Below, piece by piece: positions 35,627 through 45,248 of a stretch of DNA of 64,000 bases (positions are counted from its first letter, which is position 1; every line of letters begins with the position of its first letter). This stretch comes from Streptomyces flavochromogenes. GTDB lineage: Bacteria > Actinomycetota > Actinomycetes > Streptomycetales > Streptomycetaceae. The position numbers were made by a program, and so were the translations under genes. Location: NCBI RefSeq assembly GCF_000717595.1, contig NZ_JNZO01000010.1, positions 1-64,000 of the forward strand, given 5' to 3'. The notes under the pieces were generated by a model. The model searched no databases. It was not told where the DNA came from and saw only the letters and a list, made by a program, of their open reading frames with translations.

Positions 35627-36964
35627 ATGGCCGCCCCGCGCTACAAGCTGCTCGTCGACACGTTCGCATCGGAGATCCGGTCGGGGCGACTGGCCGCAGG
35701 CGCGCGGTTGCCGACACACCGCGCTCTCGCCGCCCGCGATGGCATCGCTGTGGTGACCGCGACCCGGGTGTACGCGGAGCTGGAAGCGATGGGTCTGGTG
35801 AGCAGGGAACAGGGCCGCGGCACCTTCGTGCGTGACATGACGGTCCCCGCCGGCCATGGCATCGACCAGCAGGTCGTCGCCAAGGATGCGGTCGACCTCA
35901 GCTTCAACTATCCGTCGCTGCCCGGCCAGGCCGACCTCCTGCGGCAGGCCATGCGAGAGGTGGCTGCCGCCGGTGACCTCGACTCGCTGCTGCGCTACCA
36001 GCCACATCGTGGGCGTCCCCAGGACAGAGCCTCGATCGCGCGGCACCTGAGGCGCCGGGGGATGACGACGGACGCGGGGCGGATCGCCATCGCAGGCGGT
36101 GCTCAGCACGGTCTGGCCGTCACCGTCATGGCCACGCTCAACGCCGGCGACGTCGTCGCGGTCGACGCACTGACGTATCCGGGTTTCAAGGTGCTCGCGG
36201 ATGCCTTTCGTCTCGACCTGGAGCCCATCCCCGCAACCACCGACGGGCCGGACTTCGATGCCCTGGAGAAGCTGTGCGCGACCCGCCCCGTCCGCGCGAT
36301 CTACACCATGCCCACGTTGCACAACCCTCTGGGCTGGGTCATGTCGGCAGCTGACCGGACTCGCCTGATCAAGATCGCCCGACAGTACGGTTCACTCATC
36401 ATCGAAGACGCCTCGTACGCCTTCCTGGTCGAGGACCCGCCACCGCCGCTGGCCGCGTCGGCGCCGGACATCACCGTCTACGTCTCGGGATTCTCCAAGA
36501 GCATCGCCACCGGTCTGCGGGTCGGCTACGTCGTCGCCCCGCCCGGCACGCTGCCGCCGCTCGAACGCGCGATCCGGGCGACCACCTGGAACACCCCGGC
36601 CCTCACCACGGCCATCGCCTGCCGCTGGCTCGACGACGGCACGGCGGACCAGTTGGAGGCGCAGAAGCGAGGCGATGCCAAGGCCCGGCAAGCAATCGCC
36701 GGACAAGAGCTGGCAGGCCTACCCCTGGTCAGCCACCCCTCGTCCTACTTCACATGGCTGCCGCTGCCCGACGACGCACGCGCCGATCGTCTGACCGCCA
36801 CCCTCGCGCGTCAGCGCATCTCCGTATCCACGGCGGAGCCGTACACCACGTCGACGCACACACCACAGGCACTCCGCCTCGCTCTCGGCTCGACCGATCT
36901 GGACCGTCTGCGGTCGACGCTGCGCACGGTGCGACAGGTCGTCCTTGAGGACGCCCTCATCTGA
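35627..36964 (+). CDS. MocR/PdxR-type regulator: GntR DNA-binding plus aminotransferase domain
   Basis: 445 residues from MAAPRYKLLVDTFASEIRSG. The ATG at 35627 is chosen because a -10 box lies just before it; ATGs at 35609 and 35618 are in frame. A winged-helix GntR domain (about 1-70: GARLPTHRALAARDGIAVVTA) is linked to a fold-type I aminotransferase domain: IAGGAQHGLAVT, YTMPTLHNPLGWVM, and the PLP lysine in VSGFSKSIATGLRVGYVV near residue 293. MocR proteins use bound PLP or an amino compound to switch genes. Here the divergent DJ-1 gene is the obvious target. Confidence 0.9.
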   Translation: MAAPRYKLLVDTFASEIRSGRLAAGARLPTHRALAARDGIAVVTATRVYAELEAMGLVSREQGRGTFVRDMTVPAGHGIDQQVVAKDAVDLSFNYPSLPGQADLLRQAMREVAAAGDLDSLLRYQPHRGRPQDRASIARHLRRRGMTTDAGRIAIAGGAQHGLAVTVMATLNAGDVVAVDALTYPGFKVLADAFRLDLEPIPATTDGPDFDALEKLCATRPVRAIYTMPTLHNPLGWVMSAADRTRLIKIARQYGSLIIEDASYAFLVEDPPPPLAASAPDITVYVSGFSKSIATGLRVGYVVAPPGTLPPLERAIRATTWNTPALTTAIACRWLDDGTADQLEAQKRGDAKARQAIAGQELAGLPLVSHPSSYFTWLPLPDDARADRLTATLARQRISVSTAEPYTTSTHTPQALRLALGSTDLDRLRSTLRTVRQVVLEDALI

Positions 36965-37306
36965 TCTCCCCCAGCTTCTGTCCGGGGTTCTGAGCGCGGC
37001 TCACCCCGTCCGGCGGCGACCTGGCCAGCTCTGGCGGCCCCCGCCCCGTCCTCTGCGGCAGCGCGTGCGAGGTGGTGGAAGCCTGCCGCGGCGTGGTCGA
37101 CGGTGGCTGAAGGGCTGCCCGTCAGGGCGGGAGAGCGGGTGAGACGATCTCTCATGCAGGCAGCAGGGCGCTCGCGAGCGCTGACACCCCGCCCGAGGCA
37201 CCCAGGACGCATATCGACCTGCCCCGGGCAGGTGGCTGCCACCCGCGGCCGGGGCAGGTCGAGCGCTTGGTCTGCGAGGCCTTCGGAACCGGGTAACGTC
37301 CTTGTC

Positions 37307-37336
37307 ATGTTCTTCCAGACGCCGATTTACGAGTGA
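37307..37336 (+). CDS. nine-codon leaderless micro-ORF upstream of DUF6243
   Basis: ATG to TGA encodes MFFQTPIYE. A TAACGT -10-like box (37294-37299) ends 7 bases before the ATG, the usual spacing of leaderless Streptomyces starts. The stop is about 96 bases before the DUF6243 start. It could be a leader peptide or the first gene of a small unit. Evidence is positional only. Confidence 0.35.
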   Translation: MFFQTPIYE

Positions 37337-37432
37337 GAGCGTGACGGGCCCCGGCTGTGCCCCGACCCAGCCGCACCCGTCCCCCCGCTGATGAATCCGC
37401 AGACCACTTCGACACCACCACCGGGAGAACCC

Positions 37433-37648
37433 GTGACCGACAGCAAGAACATCAACAACCCCGTGGGCCAGGGGGGTGGCCAGCGCAAGAAGCAGTCCCG
37501 CACCGAGCGGCAGAACAACGGTCCGCACCGCAACTTCGATCGTCAGAGTGCCGCTGACAAGAAGGCGGAGCTGGTGCGCAAGATGCGCGAGAAGACTCAT
37601 GGAGCCGGGGCCGCCGCGCAGGGGAGCGACGACAGCACAGAGAGCTGA
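37433..37648 (+). CDS. DUF6243 family protein
   Basis: 71 residues from the GTG of VTDSKNINNPVGQGGGQ; GGGAG lies 5 bases upstream, so it is preferred over the ATG 14 codons earlier. A Gly/Gln/Arg-rich N-terminus (QRKKQSRTERQNNGPHRNF) and a C-terminal helix (KAELVRKMREKTHG) match this small streptomycete family. The basic, polar composition suggests nucleic-acid binding or a disordered chaperone. The function is not known. A hairpin follows at 37681. Confidence 0.8.
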   Translation: MTDSKNINNPVGQGGGQRKKQSRTERQNNGPHRNFDRQSAADKKAELVRKMREKTHGAGAAAQGSDDSTES

Positions 37649-37680
37649 CGCACCGGTGCCGCAGGGCGGCACCGCACGGG

Positions 37681-37717
37681 GCAGGGCCCGGACCGCAAGC
37701 GCGGTGCGGGCCCTGCT
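37681..37717 (+). terminator. hairpin after DUF6243
   Basis: GCAGGGCCCG (37681-37690) and its complement CGGGCCCTGC (37707-37716) form a 10-bp stem, 33 bases after the stop codon. Confidence 0.65.
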
Positions 37718-38047
37718 CCCGTATCGGGGCTCGGTGCCGCACCGGGCGCAGTTCGATCCCGCTCTGCTCGGTCGACCTGCCGCGTCCCCCGGCGACCCGG
37801 GGCAGCCACTGTCCGGCGGCCTCGTCACCGCCACGGCCCGGGCTGCATCAGCAGCTCCTTCGACTGCACCGTCATCGAATCCGGCACCGCTCCTACCGCT
37901 TCGTCGGCACCCCGGCCCCGCGCCTAAGCACCCGCCGAGGCCGGCTGACCGCGACAGAATCGGAGCCGACGACCCGCCCCCCGTTCAGACGACGGCCCTC
38001 GGCCCGTCGGCCGTGGACCAGGGACGCTCCAGTAGGCTGTGCCGGCC
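37718..38047. other. intergenic stretch
   Basis: About 330 bases without a supported gene; a TAGGCT box near 38033 could serve the downstream gene. Confidence 0.35.
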
Positions 38048-38881
38048 ATGGATACGGACGTCGCACGCGAGCAGCCCCGGCACAGCGCGAGCGGCGCCGG
38101 TCCGCCGATCCGGCGGCTCTTCCGGGACGTCGTCGCCGACCGTCTGCCCGCCCGCAGGCCGCCCCAGGCGGCGATGCTGTTCGGCACCGAGGTCGACCCC
38201 TCCTGGGACGACCGAAGCTTCCTCGGCGACTTCTACAACGAGATCCTCCACCAGGACACCTGCCGTCCCGCCACCGCTGCCGGCCTTGTCCTGCTGAGGG
38301 CCCTCGCCGTCGACGACCGGGTTCCCGCACGACAGCGTTTCGAATCCGTCGACCTGCTGTTCAGAGCTGCCACCGTTGCCGAGCGCTACCTCGCCGAGAC
38401 CTGGCCGGCCACCCCGCAGCACGCCGATCCCGAGAGCGCGGCCCGGGCCCGCAGCGCGGTCCAGGCTCTCGTGCCAGATCTCCTGGCCCGCTGGTCGGCC
38501 GAATGCCCTGCGGTTCACCTCGCTCTCGCCGGTCTCGCCGTCGTCTTCCCGTCGGACCGCACCCTTCCCGCCCTGACAACGCGCCTGCAGGGGTTCATGC
38601 ACCAGCACCCCCAGGGCACCGACCTCGGCGACTACGTGCGGTTCGTCCTCGTGCTGGCCGCGCAGGACGACGACCGGATCCTCACGGTGACCGAAGAGTT
38701 CACCGACGCCCACTGGACGGGAACAGCGCGCGGAGTTCCGACACGGGCACGAGCCCTCCACCTCCTCGGCCAGATGCTGACCAAGGTCGGAGCCGGACTC
38801 ACTGCCGTGAACACACGGCCGCACGGCACCTCGCTGCGATTTTCGTGTGGACTCGGCTCTGACCGAGGGGCTGGAGCCTGA
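38048..38881 (+). CDS. helical (HEAT-like) hypothetical protein, possibly immunity-associated
   Basis: 277 residues from MDTDVAREQPRH. After a short variable N-terminus it contains FLGDFYNEILHQDTCRPATAAG followed by helical hairpins (FLL-type LVLLRALAVDD, RFESVDLLFRAATVAERYL, AVHLALAGLAVVFP). The HQ(D/G)T..PAT..A pattern resembles HEAT-like proteins found near SMI1/SUKH immunity genes. It lies 200 bases from, and convergent with, the Imm21 gene. Function is unknown; the immunity association is inferred. Confidence 0.7.
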   Translation: MDTDVAREQPRHSASGAGPPIRRLFRDVVADRLPARRPPQAAMLFGTEVDPSWDDRSFLGDFYNEILHQDTCRPATAAGLVLLRALAVDDRVPARQRFESVDLLFRAATVAERYLAETWPATPQHADPESAARARSAVQALVPDLLARWSAECPAVHLALAGLAVVFPSDRTLPALTTRLQGFMHQHPQGTDLGDYVRFVLVLAAQDDDRILTVTEEFTDAHWTGTARGVPTRARALHLLGQMLTKVGAGLTAVNTRPHGTSLRFSCGLGSDRGAGA

Positions 38882-39082
38882 GGGCTTTCTCGTAAGTGAT
38901 CTTGCTCTACGGTGATCTCGCCCGCGTCACGCCCGATCACAGCGTCTGGTCCGTCCTGGATAGCCTCGTACACCCGCGACTGCCGTCTCGAGGGCGATGG
39001 CGTGGCACCGCGCGATGCTCGGCATCGCCCATCCGCGCAACGTTGCGCGCCGCTGCTGCCGCACCCGACCGAAACGGTCCGT

Positions 39083-39670
39083 TCAGGATTCGGCGAGCAG
39101 GAGCTGGACCAGGCCGACCCAGTTCGCCTCGTCCACCTTGGTGTGCGTGGCGCGGACCCTCCAGCGGCCGGCCCGCAGTGCGACCGATGCCTCGGCGGGC
39201 ATCCCCCCGTCGGGGAACTCGATGCCCAAGTCGGAACCCGCCCATGCGGAGTCCATGAGCACCGCCGGACCGTCCGAGACCCAGGTGCCGCATTCCTCCC
39301 ACACCGTGGCCGGGTCTGCGAGGGCAGCGTCCGCCGCGGCACACAGTCCGGCCTCGGAGTCGGCGGCGAGCCACCGCAGGAACGCTCGGTGCTGGGGCAG
39401 ATAGCAGCTGGTCGCGGGCTCGTCCGCCAGCACAAGTGCTTGGGCACCGTTCTCGTCGATAGGGATCACACCGGCCAGATCGTCCACCGCACAGGCCCGG
39501 TCGTAGTCGTCCGGAGCGGCGGCGTCTCCCGCCATCAGGCCACTCTCCGTACACCCGCCCCAGGAGGCCAGGGCGGAGACGGGAACGACGATCAGAGGGC
39601 CGCCCATCGACTCCACCCAGACAGGGGAGGAGCCGGAGGCGACGTCTGCGTTGGACGAAGAGGTGATCAT
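39083..39670 (-). CDS. Imm21 family immunity protein
   Basis: 195 residues from MITSSSNADVASGSSPV. Characteristic blocks are WVESMGGPLIVVPVSALASW, then GGCTESG, then PDDYDRACAVDDLAGVIPI. ALVLADEPATSCYLP, FLRWLAADSE, ECGTWVSDGPAVLMDSA and a final strand pair with TKVDEANWVGLVQLL follow. Imm21 proteins are predicted to neutralise polymorphic toxins delivered by neighbouring cells. No toxin gene is adjacent, so this is an orphan copy like those at 15.5-17.9 kb. Confidence 0.9.
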   Translation of the reverse strand: MITSSSNADVASGSSPVWVESMGGPLIVVPVSALASWGGCTESGLMAGDAAAPDDYDRACAVDDLAGVIPIDENGAQALVLADEPATSCYLPQHRAFLRWLAADSEAGLCAAADAALADPATVWEECGTWVSDGPAVLMDSAWAGSDLGIEFPDGGMPAEASVALRAGRWRVRATHTKVDEANWVGLVQLLLAES

Positions 39671-40280
39671 TCAGCCAGTGTGCCCCCGCCCACTGACAGG
39701 CTCGTTCGTGTGAGGCCGCGAGGTGAGAACGTCATCGGTCCGATCCACCCCTGGCGGACAAGGGAGATCTGGGAGGGCAGGGGTGACACCGGGGCGAGTG
39801 CTCTCCCGCGGGCCCAGATCTCCACCAGCCCCTCGGCGCCTCGACGGCTGACACCACCGATGTCGCCTTCAGGTCCCCGTCGCTCCAGGTGTTCCACAGT
39901 CGGACCAGAGGCCGGTCCTCCTCCTGGCAACCGTGACCGTCGAAGTGGTCATGGCCCGGAGCCCAAGCCCGTTCACGCTGCGCTGGAGTGGTGTTGCCGA
40001 CTGCGAGGCCATGGTGTGCGAGAGCCGTCCTTCGTTGGACGCCTCCACACTGACGCCGTTGGCGAGGCGCTCGACCTCCCGGAACTAGTCCAGGTCACAG
40101 AGGAGTGTGGCGCGGGAACCCGGCCAGGCACGTGGTCCCACCCCTGCCCGCTGGTGGCCCGGGATCGTCCGGTCGGGTGTCGTCCGTCCGGGCCGTCTGT
40201 GGGAGGGGTGAGGTGGGTGGGGGAAGGGCTAGTGACGCATCCGAATAGTGAGGGATCCGCCGTCGTTGAGGAGTCCGAGT
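39671..40280. other. intergenic stretch
   Basis: About 610 bases between Imm21 and the secreted protein gene. No frame has a recognisable motif; a plus-strand run near 39920-40090 is open but unlike any family I know. Confidence 0.4.
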
Positions 40281-40835
40281 ATGGCCCGCACGCTCGCCCT
40301 GGCCCTGGCCGGCGCGACCGCGTTCGCCGTGGCGCCCGCCGTGGCCGGGCCCGAGCCCGGCAGGGCGGCGGCGGACATGGCGGTCACCTATCGGGTGACC
40401 GCTCCGTACCAGCAGCACGCGAACGGTGTGCGAGCCGGCTACAAGCCCGATCAGTACTGCGTGTTCGACCGGGTGGGTGGCACGGGCGCGCTCGGCTACC
40501 CGCACTTCAACCACGCCTACGACAACTCGACGGACCCGGCGAAGCCCACCGCCCTCTTCTACGAGGACGACGGCAAGGGCGGCAAGCGTCTCGTCGGTGT
40601 GGAGTGGCTGGTCCAGGACCGCGACCAGAACCTGAAGACGGACGACGACCGGCCGAGCATGTTCGGGGTGCCCTTCAAGGGCCCCAACCGTGGCAACTTC
40701 CCCGGCCAGCCCGTCCACTACGCCCTGCACCTCTGGCTGTGGAAGAAGAACCCCAAGGGCCCGTTCAGCACGTACAACCCGGCGGTCACCTGCCTCCCGG
40801 GGACGACCCGCCCACAGCCGCGCCCGGCTTCCTGA
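40281..40835 (+). CDS. secreted protein of unknown function, 184 aa
   Basis: ATG after TTGAGGAG. A signal peptide (TLALALAGATAFAVAPAVAG) is followed by a mature domain of about 150 residues: VTAPYQQHANGVRAGYKPDQY, then CVFDRVGG and YPHFNHAYD. The first part ends FYEDDGKGGKRLVGVEWLV; the domain then ends HYALHLWLWKKNPKGPF with a final Cys near VTCLP. The two Cys may form a disulfide. The VEWLV...YALHLWLWK..P pattern recurs in exported proteins of streptomycetes and myxobacteria. The function is unknown. Confidence 0.85.
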   Translation: MARTLALALAGATAFAVAPAVAGPEPGRAAADMAVTYRVTAPYQQHANGVRAGYKPDQYCVFDRVGGTGALGYPHFNHAYDNSTDPAKPTALFYEDDGKGGKRLVGVEWLVQDRDQNLKTDDDRPSMFGVPFKGPNRGNFPGQPVHYALHLWLWKKNPKGPFSTYNPAVTCLPGTTRPQPRPAS

Positions 40836-41306
40836 CACCCGGTCGGTGCGGTTTCCGGAGCCCGAGCAGGGCCCGGGCCCGGCCCTCGGCGGGGGCCTGC
40901 TCGTTGGACAGGGCGAGGGCGGACACCACCCCGGCCGGAGCCACGCCTTCTGGCGGGCCGTCTTCGCGCATGTCGCCGTGGTGCTCGCCGCGGCAGCACG
41001 CGGGGTCGCGCCAGGGCGAGCCCGCGAGAACCGATTCCGACTGACGTGTCCGCCGGGTTCTGAAGTGGGTGGGCGCCCCCCCGCAGGGCCTTGTGATCTT
41101 CCTCTGCGGCGGCCGTCACAAGGGACACGGACAACCGGTCCGCTCCGCGTGCGTACCCATGAGCGACGGCTTTGATCGCCCGTCACCGCAAGCTGTGCCG
41201 ACTCCCGTTGAGGGGGATTCCCCGGTTCCGGGGTGGGGCTGGCCACCCTCTTCGCCGGGGGGCCGTCGGATGTCCCGGTGATCACCGGATCCGTAGCGTC
41301 TTCGTC
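40836..41306. other. intergenic stretch with a possible terminator
   Basis: No gene is supported in about 470 bases. A GAGCAGG...CCTGCTC hairpin (about 40864-40902) may end the upstream transcript; a TAGCGT box (41294-41299) lies 7 bases before the next ATG. Confidence 0.4.
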
Positions 41307-42650
41307 ATGACCCAGACGACACCCAACGCGACGCCCCGCACCACGACCGGCACCACGAGTCAGGCCATGCCCCACGCCGCGACGCGCACCCGCGCGGGTG
41401 GGTCCGTCCGGCGCCGGAGGGCACGCCAGTCCCTCGCCGCCGCGACTGCCGCCGTCGTCACCGCACTGGCCGCCGCCCCGGCGTTCGCCGCGTCCGAACT
41501 CCGCCCCGTACCGGTACCGGCCCCGGTCCAGCAGACCACCGGGCGTGGAACCCTCATCGGTGTCACCCCCGTCGGCGACTTGAGCCGGGCCGACGTGGCC
41601 GCGTTCCTCAAGGGCGCCGGCATCGACACCTCGACCGTACGCCACGGCGTACGGGGCTACCGGCTCACCTACCGGACGCTGACGCCGCAGGGGGCGCCGA
41701 CGACCGCCACCGGTCTGCTGGTGCTCCCCAAGGGCGGCGAGCGTCGGCTTGACCTGGTGGCGGACACGCACGGCACGATGGTCCATCGCGACTACGCGCC
41801 GTCCGTCGCCGAGGACTTCGGGCTCTACGCGCCCTACCTGCACGCCGCCGCGGGCCGCGCCGTCGCCGCCCCGGACTACCTCGGGCTCGGCAAGGGCCCC
41901 GGCCTCCATCCGTACATGGACACCGCCTCCTCCGTCTCGGCCTCGCTCGACATGCTGCGGGCTTCCCGGACCGCAGCGGCCGCGCTCGGCAGGCCGCTCA
42001 CCGGGGACGTGTACGGTACCGGGTTCTCGCAGGGCGGCCAGGTCGCCATGGGGCTCGGCCGCGAGCTGGCGCGGGGCGCGGACCGGCACTTCAGGTTGCG
42101 GGCGTTGGCACCGGTCGCCGGACCGTACGACCTCCGGGGCGCCGAGGTCCCCGCCCTGCTCGACGGCCGGGTCAACGACATCAGCGGCGTCTTCTACATG
42201 GCGTACTTCCTCACCGCGCAGAACCGGCTCCACCCCGTCTACGCCGACCCGGCCGAGGCCTTCCGTCAGCCGTACGCGGGGTACGTGGAGCAGCTCTTCG
42301 ACACCCGGCACTCCGAGGAGGACATCGTCACGAAGCTCCCCGGCTCGGTGAAGGAACTGCTGACCGACGACTTCTACGAGCGGCTCGGCCACCCGACCGG
42401 CGGCCTGCTGACCGCGCTCAAGGCGCAGGACGGCACCTGCGACTGGAAGCCCGACGTGCCGGTACGGCTGCACACCGCGGCGGGCGACACGGACGTGGCG
42501 ATCGCCAACTCCGTCAGCTGCGCGGCCGACCTGGCCCGCAACGGCGTCAGGGCCCCCGTGATCGACCACGGGAAGGCCGACCACAACGGCTCATTCAAGC
42601 TGGCGGGTCCGCAGATCGTGCGCTGGTTCGACAGGCTGACGCACGGCTAG
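41307..42650 (+). CDS. secreted alpha/beta hydrolase (secretory lipase-like)
   Basis: 447 residues from MTQTTPNATPRTTTG. A long Thr-rich leader with RRRRARQ precedes a signal helix (SLAAATAAVVTALAAAPAFA). The catalytic domain shows YRLTYRTLTPQGAPTTATGLLV, an oxyanion segment near VADTHGTM, the AAPDYLGLG motif, nucleophile elbow GTGFSQGGQVA (Ser about 240), an Asp in HTAAGDTDVAIA, and a His in VIDHGKADHNGSF. This is the order of the fungal-type secretory lipase family (PF03583). Substrate is probably an ester, lipid or acyl compound outside the cell. Confidence 0.9.
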   Translation: MTQTTPNATPRTTTGTTSQAMPHAATRTRAGGSVRRRRARQSLAAATAAVVTALAAAPAFAASELRPVPVPAPVQQTTGRGTLIGVTPVGDLSRADVAAFLKGAGIDTSTVRHGVRGYRLTYRTLTPQGAPTTATGLLVLPKGGERRLDLVADTHGTMVHRDYAPSVAEDFGLYAPYLHAAAGRAVAAPDYLGLGKGPGLHPYMDTASSVSASLDMLRASRTAAAALGRPLTGDVYGTGFSQGGQVAMGLGRELARGADRHFRLRALAPVAGPYDLRGAEVPALLDGRVNDISGVFYMAYFLTAQNRLHPVYADPAEAFRQPYAGYVEQLFDTRHSEEDIVTKLPGSVKELLTDDFYERLGHPTGGLLTALKAQDGTCDWKPDVPVRLHTAAGDTDVAIANSVSCAADLARNGVRAPVIDHGKADHNGSFKLAGPQIVRWFDRLTHG

Positions 42651-43148
42651 CGGGTGCGTTCCAGGGCCGGCCCCTGGTCCGTCACGCCGGTCGAGCACTT
42701 CGCCGGCGCTGCGGTCCCATCGCCTCCGCACAGGTCATGTGCGACGGGCACGCCGTACTCGTCGCGCGGCCGTGGTGACAGAGCGCTGCCGGACCGGCCG
42801 CTGCTCAGGTGACCGTGAGCGCCCGACTGCCGGCGCGGGAGGCGCTGTGCGACGCGGTCACCTGGCCCCGCCGCCCGGGAGTGAGGCGCTCCCGGGCGGG
42901 CGCCGCCCGCACGCGCGCCTGCGTGGCCAGTGGCACTCGTCCCGCCGATGCGGGCCGGCGAGCGGGTTCGCCCAGGGCGTCGGCGGCGACTTCCGCTCGG
43001 AGTGGTCCCCGCCCGTCGGGTCCGGGTGTGCCCCCGGGGACCGCCGGCTGACCCGCGAGGGGAGGTGGAGGGGGGCTGCAGCAACTCCCGCGCGTGACCG
43101 GCCCGCCCACTCGCCCATCGGCGCGCGGACTTCCTGCGCCGCAGGGCG
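42651..43148. other. intergenic stretch between convergent genes
   Basis: About 500 bases, convergent to the lipase and the saccharopine-like gene. No coding frame is supported. Confidence 0.4.
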
Positions 43149-44411
43149 TCAGGCGCGGCCGGGGGTGCCGCCGGATGTGGGGGCCGGCTCCTGTTCACGC
43201 AGGGCCCAGGGGGAGCCGTACGCGGTGAGCAGGTCCAGGAAGGGGCGCGGCGGCAGGGCTTCGGGGCCCAGGACACCGGTCCCGGACCAGACGCCGGTGG
43301 CGAGCAGTTCGAGGGCCACCACCGGGTTGATCGCGGTCTGCCAGACGACGGCCTGGGAGCCGTACTCGCGCATGGACCACTGGTTGTCGACCACGTGGTA
43401 GAGGTACACCTCGCGGGGCAGGCCGTCCTTCGTGCCCTTGACCCAGGTCCCGGCGCAGGTCTTTCCGGTCATCAGCTCCCCGAGTGCCGCCGGGTCCGGC
43501 AGGCAGGCGGCGACCACGTCCCGGGGTGAGACGCGGGCGGGGCTGCCGTCCGCGCCACGCACGGTGACCGGCACGGTGGAGTCCAGGCCCAGGGCGTGCA
43601 GGGTCCTGAGCTTGCCGATGAAGTCCTCGCCGAGGCCGTACTTGAAGGTGACCCGGCGGGCTCCCACCCAGCGCGGGATCAGGAGGACCTCCTCGTGCTC
43701 GACGTTGACGCACTCGACGGGGCCGATGCCCTCAGGGAAGTCGAAGACCTCCGGCTCGCTGAACGGGGCGGTGGTGAACCAGCCGCGCTCGCGCTCGTAC
43801 ACCACGGGAGGGTTCAGGCATTCCTCGATCGTCGTCCAGATGTTGAAGGACGGCGCGAAGTCGTAGCCCTCGACGGACAGGTCGGCGCCGTCGCGGATGC
43901 CGATCTCCTCGATGTCGTCGAAGAGTTCGTCGGCCGCGTAGCGGGCGAAGACGTCCGACAGGCCGGGCTCGACGCCCATGCCGACGAGCGCGATACGGCC
44001 CGACTTCTCCCACTCGGCGGCCCGTTCGAACTGCTCGTCGCCGAGCTTCACCCCGCAGACGCTGTGCGGGTCGTCGGGGTGCGGGCGGGAGAGGGACATG
44101 GCCATGTCGAGGTAATGGCTGCCCGCCGCCAGGGCGGCGTTGAACAGAGGCATCACGAAGCGCGGATCGGTGGCGTTCATCAGGACGTCGCAGCCGCGCT
44201 CGGTGAGCAGCCGGGTGACCGCCGCCTCGTCGGAGGCGTCGACGCGGCAGGCGCTGAACCGTGTCTCCTCGCCGCCCAGGGCCGCGACCGCGGCCTCGGC
44301 CCGGGCCAGGTCGTAGTCGGCGACGACGAAACGGTCGAAGAAGCCGCGGCGGGCGGCGATCTTGGTGATCGCGCTTCCGACACCGCCGGCGCCCACAAGC
44401 AGAACACGCAT
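43149..44411 (-). CDS. saccharopine dehydrogenase-family protein
   Basis: 420 residues from MRVLLVGAGGVGSAITKIAA (GxGGxG nucleotide loop), with AAAGGA upstream. A Rossmann N-domain (about 1-130, DVLMNATDPRFVMPLF) is followed by the catalytic C-domain with GMGVEPGLSDVFARYA and WTTIEECLNPPVV. Homologues include saccharopine dehydrogenase, carboxynorspermidine synthase and lysine 6-dehydrogenase-like enzymes. The C-terminal WQTAINPVVALELLATGVW fits this group. Here a TetR gene diverges from it and a broken aldehyde dehydrogenase lies beyond. That context hints at amine or lysine degradation, but the substrate is unknown. Confidence 0.9.
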   Translation of the reverse strand: MRVLLVGAGGVGSAITKIAARRGFFDRFVVADYDLARAEAAVAALGGEETRFSACRVDASDEAAVTRLLTERGCDVLMNATDPRFVMPLFNAALAAGSHYLDMAMSLSRPHPDDPHSVCGVKLGDEQFERAAEWEKSGRIALVGMGVEPGLSDVFARYAADELFDDIEEIGIRDGADLSVEGYDFAPSFNIWTTIEECLNPPVVYERERGWFTTAPFSEPEVFDFPEGIGPVECVNVEHEEVLLIPRWVGARRVTFKYGLGEDFIGKLRTLHALGLDSTVPVTVRGADGSPARVSPRDVVAACLPDPAALGELMTGKTCAGTWVKGTKDGLPREVYLYHVVDNQWSMREYGSQAVVWQTAINPVVALELLATGVWSGTGVLGPEALPPRPFLDLLTAYGSPWALREQEPAPTSGGTPGRA

Positions 44412-44472
44412 GGCACAGTCCTTTCTCGGTGAGGCGGGTGCCTCGGGGGCTGATGGAACCTGGTGCTCCGAG

Positions 44473-44496
44473 TTAAGCTCAATGATGTTGGCATAA
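44473..44496. promoter_or_regulatory. candidate TetR operator between the divergent genes
   Basis: A 24-bp imperfect dyad, TTAnGCnnA-N6-TnnGCnTAA, is centred between the saccharopine-like gene (starts 44411) and the TetR gene (starts 44535). It is AT-rich against the surrounding GC, as expected for an overlapping promoter/operator. Confidence 0.45.
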
Positions 44497-44534
44497 GGCG
44501 GCAGGCCCGCACGGCGACACGGAGGAGTGTGGCG

Positions 44535-45248
44535 ATGGCTAAGGAAGTGGTTCCCGAGGAGGCCCGCAGACGGCGGCGCCCCACTCGGCAGGGGACGGTG
44601 CTCACCGAGCGGCTGATAGTCGAGACGGCCCTGCGGATGGTGCGCGAGCACGGGAGCGCGGGCCTGTCCGCCCGGCGGCTCGGCGCCGCGCTGGGGGCGG
44701 ACCCCAGCACTCTGTACCGGTACTTCGACGGCATGGACGGCCTCACACGCGCCATCGGCGAGGAGCTGATCGGCCGGGCGCTGGCCGGCTGGGCCGCGAC
44801 GGGGGAGTGGCGTGCGGACCTGCGCTCTCTCGGCCTGCGCATCCACGGCGCCTACCTCGCCCATCCGCAAGCCGCGCTGCTGACCGCGAGCCGGGTGACC
44901 GGCCGGCCGCGGGAGATCGCCGCCGACGAGGCGATCCTCGGGAGCCTTCGCGGCGCGGGGTTCGCGGATGTGGACGCGGTGCGGATCTATCACGCCTACA
45001 TCGATCAGTGCCTGGCCTTCGCGGCGCTCGACGCGGGCGCTCTCGCGCTGACGGAGAAGGCGCGCGAGGCGGACGAGGAGATGTGGGAGTCGACGTATGC
45101 CCGGCTGCCGGCCGACGCGTACCCGAACATCGCGGCCACCGCCGGGCTGCTGGCCGAGCGCATGCCCGACAGCGCGTACCCGGTCGCGCTGGACATGCTG
45201 CTGGAGAGCGCCGAACGCCGGCTCGCGGCCGGGGGCTCCGCCGGCTGA
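44535..45248 (+). CDS. TetR-family transcriptional regulator
   Basis: 237 residues from [20 protein letters not shown], with GGAGGAG at 44521-44527. The helix-turn-helix (about 30-75) reads [22 protein letters not shown] then [17 protein letters not shown]. The C-terminal ligand domain is all-helical with a TetR_C-type WxA...RI...YL..HP pattern. It probably represses the divergent saccharopine-like gene and itself through the dyad at 44473-44496. The aldehyde dehydrogenase remnant downstream is on the same strand and may once have been co-regulated. Confidence 0.9.
   Translation: MAKEVVPEEARRRRRPTRQGTVLTERLIVETALRMVREHGSAGLSARRLGAALGADPSTLYRYFDGMDGLTRAIGEELIGRALAGWAATGEWRADLRSLGLRIHGAYLAHPQAALLTASRVTGRPREIAADEAILGSLRGAGFADVDAVRIYHAYIDQCLAFAALDAGALALTEKAREADEEMWESTYARLPADAYPNIAATAGLLAERMPDSAYPVALDMLLESAERRLAAGGSAG

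Noticed and set aside
40095..42584. 829-codon minus-strand frame opposite the secreted lipase
   Set aside because: Antisense to a convincing gene with signal peptide and catalytic motifs; the frame is Arg/Gly/Val-rich with no domain, typical of GC-rich shadow frames.
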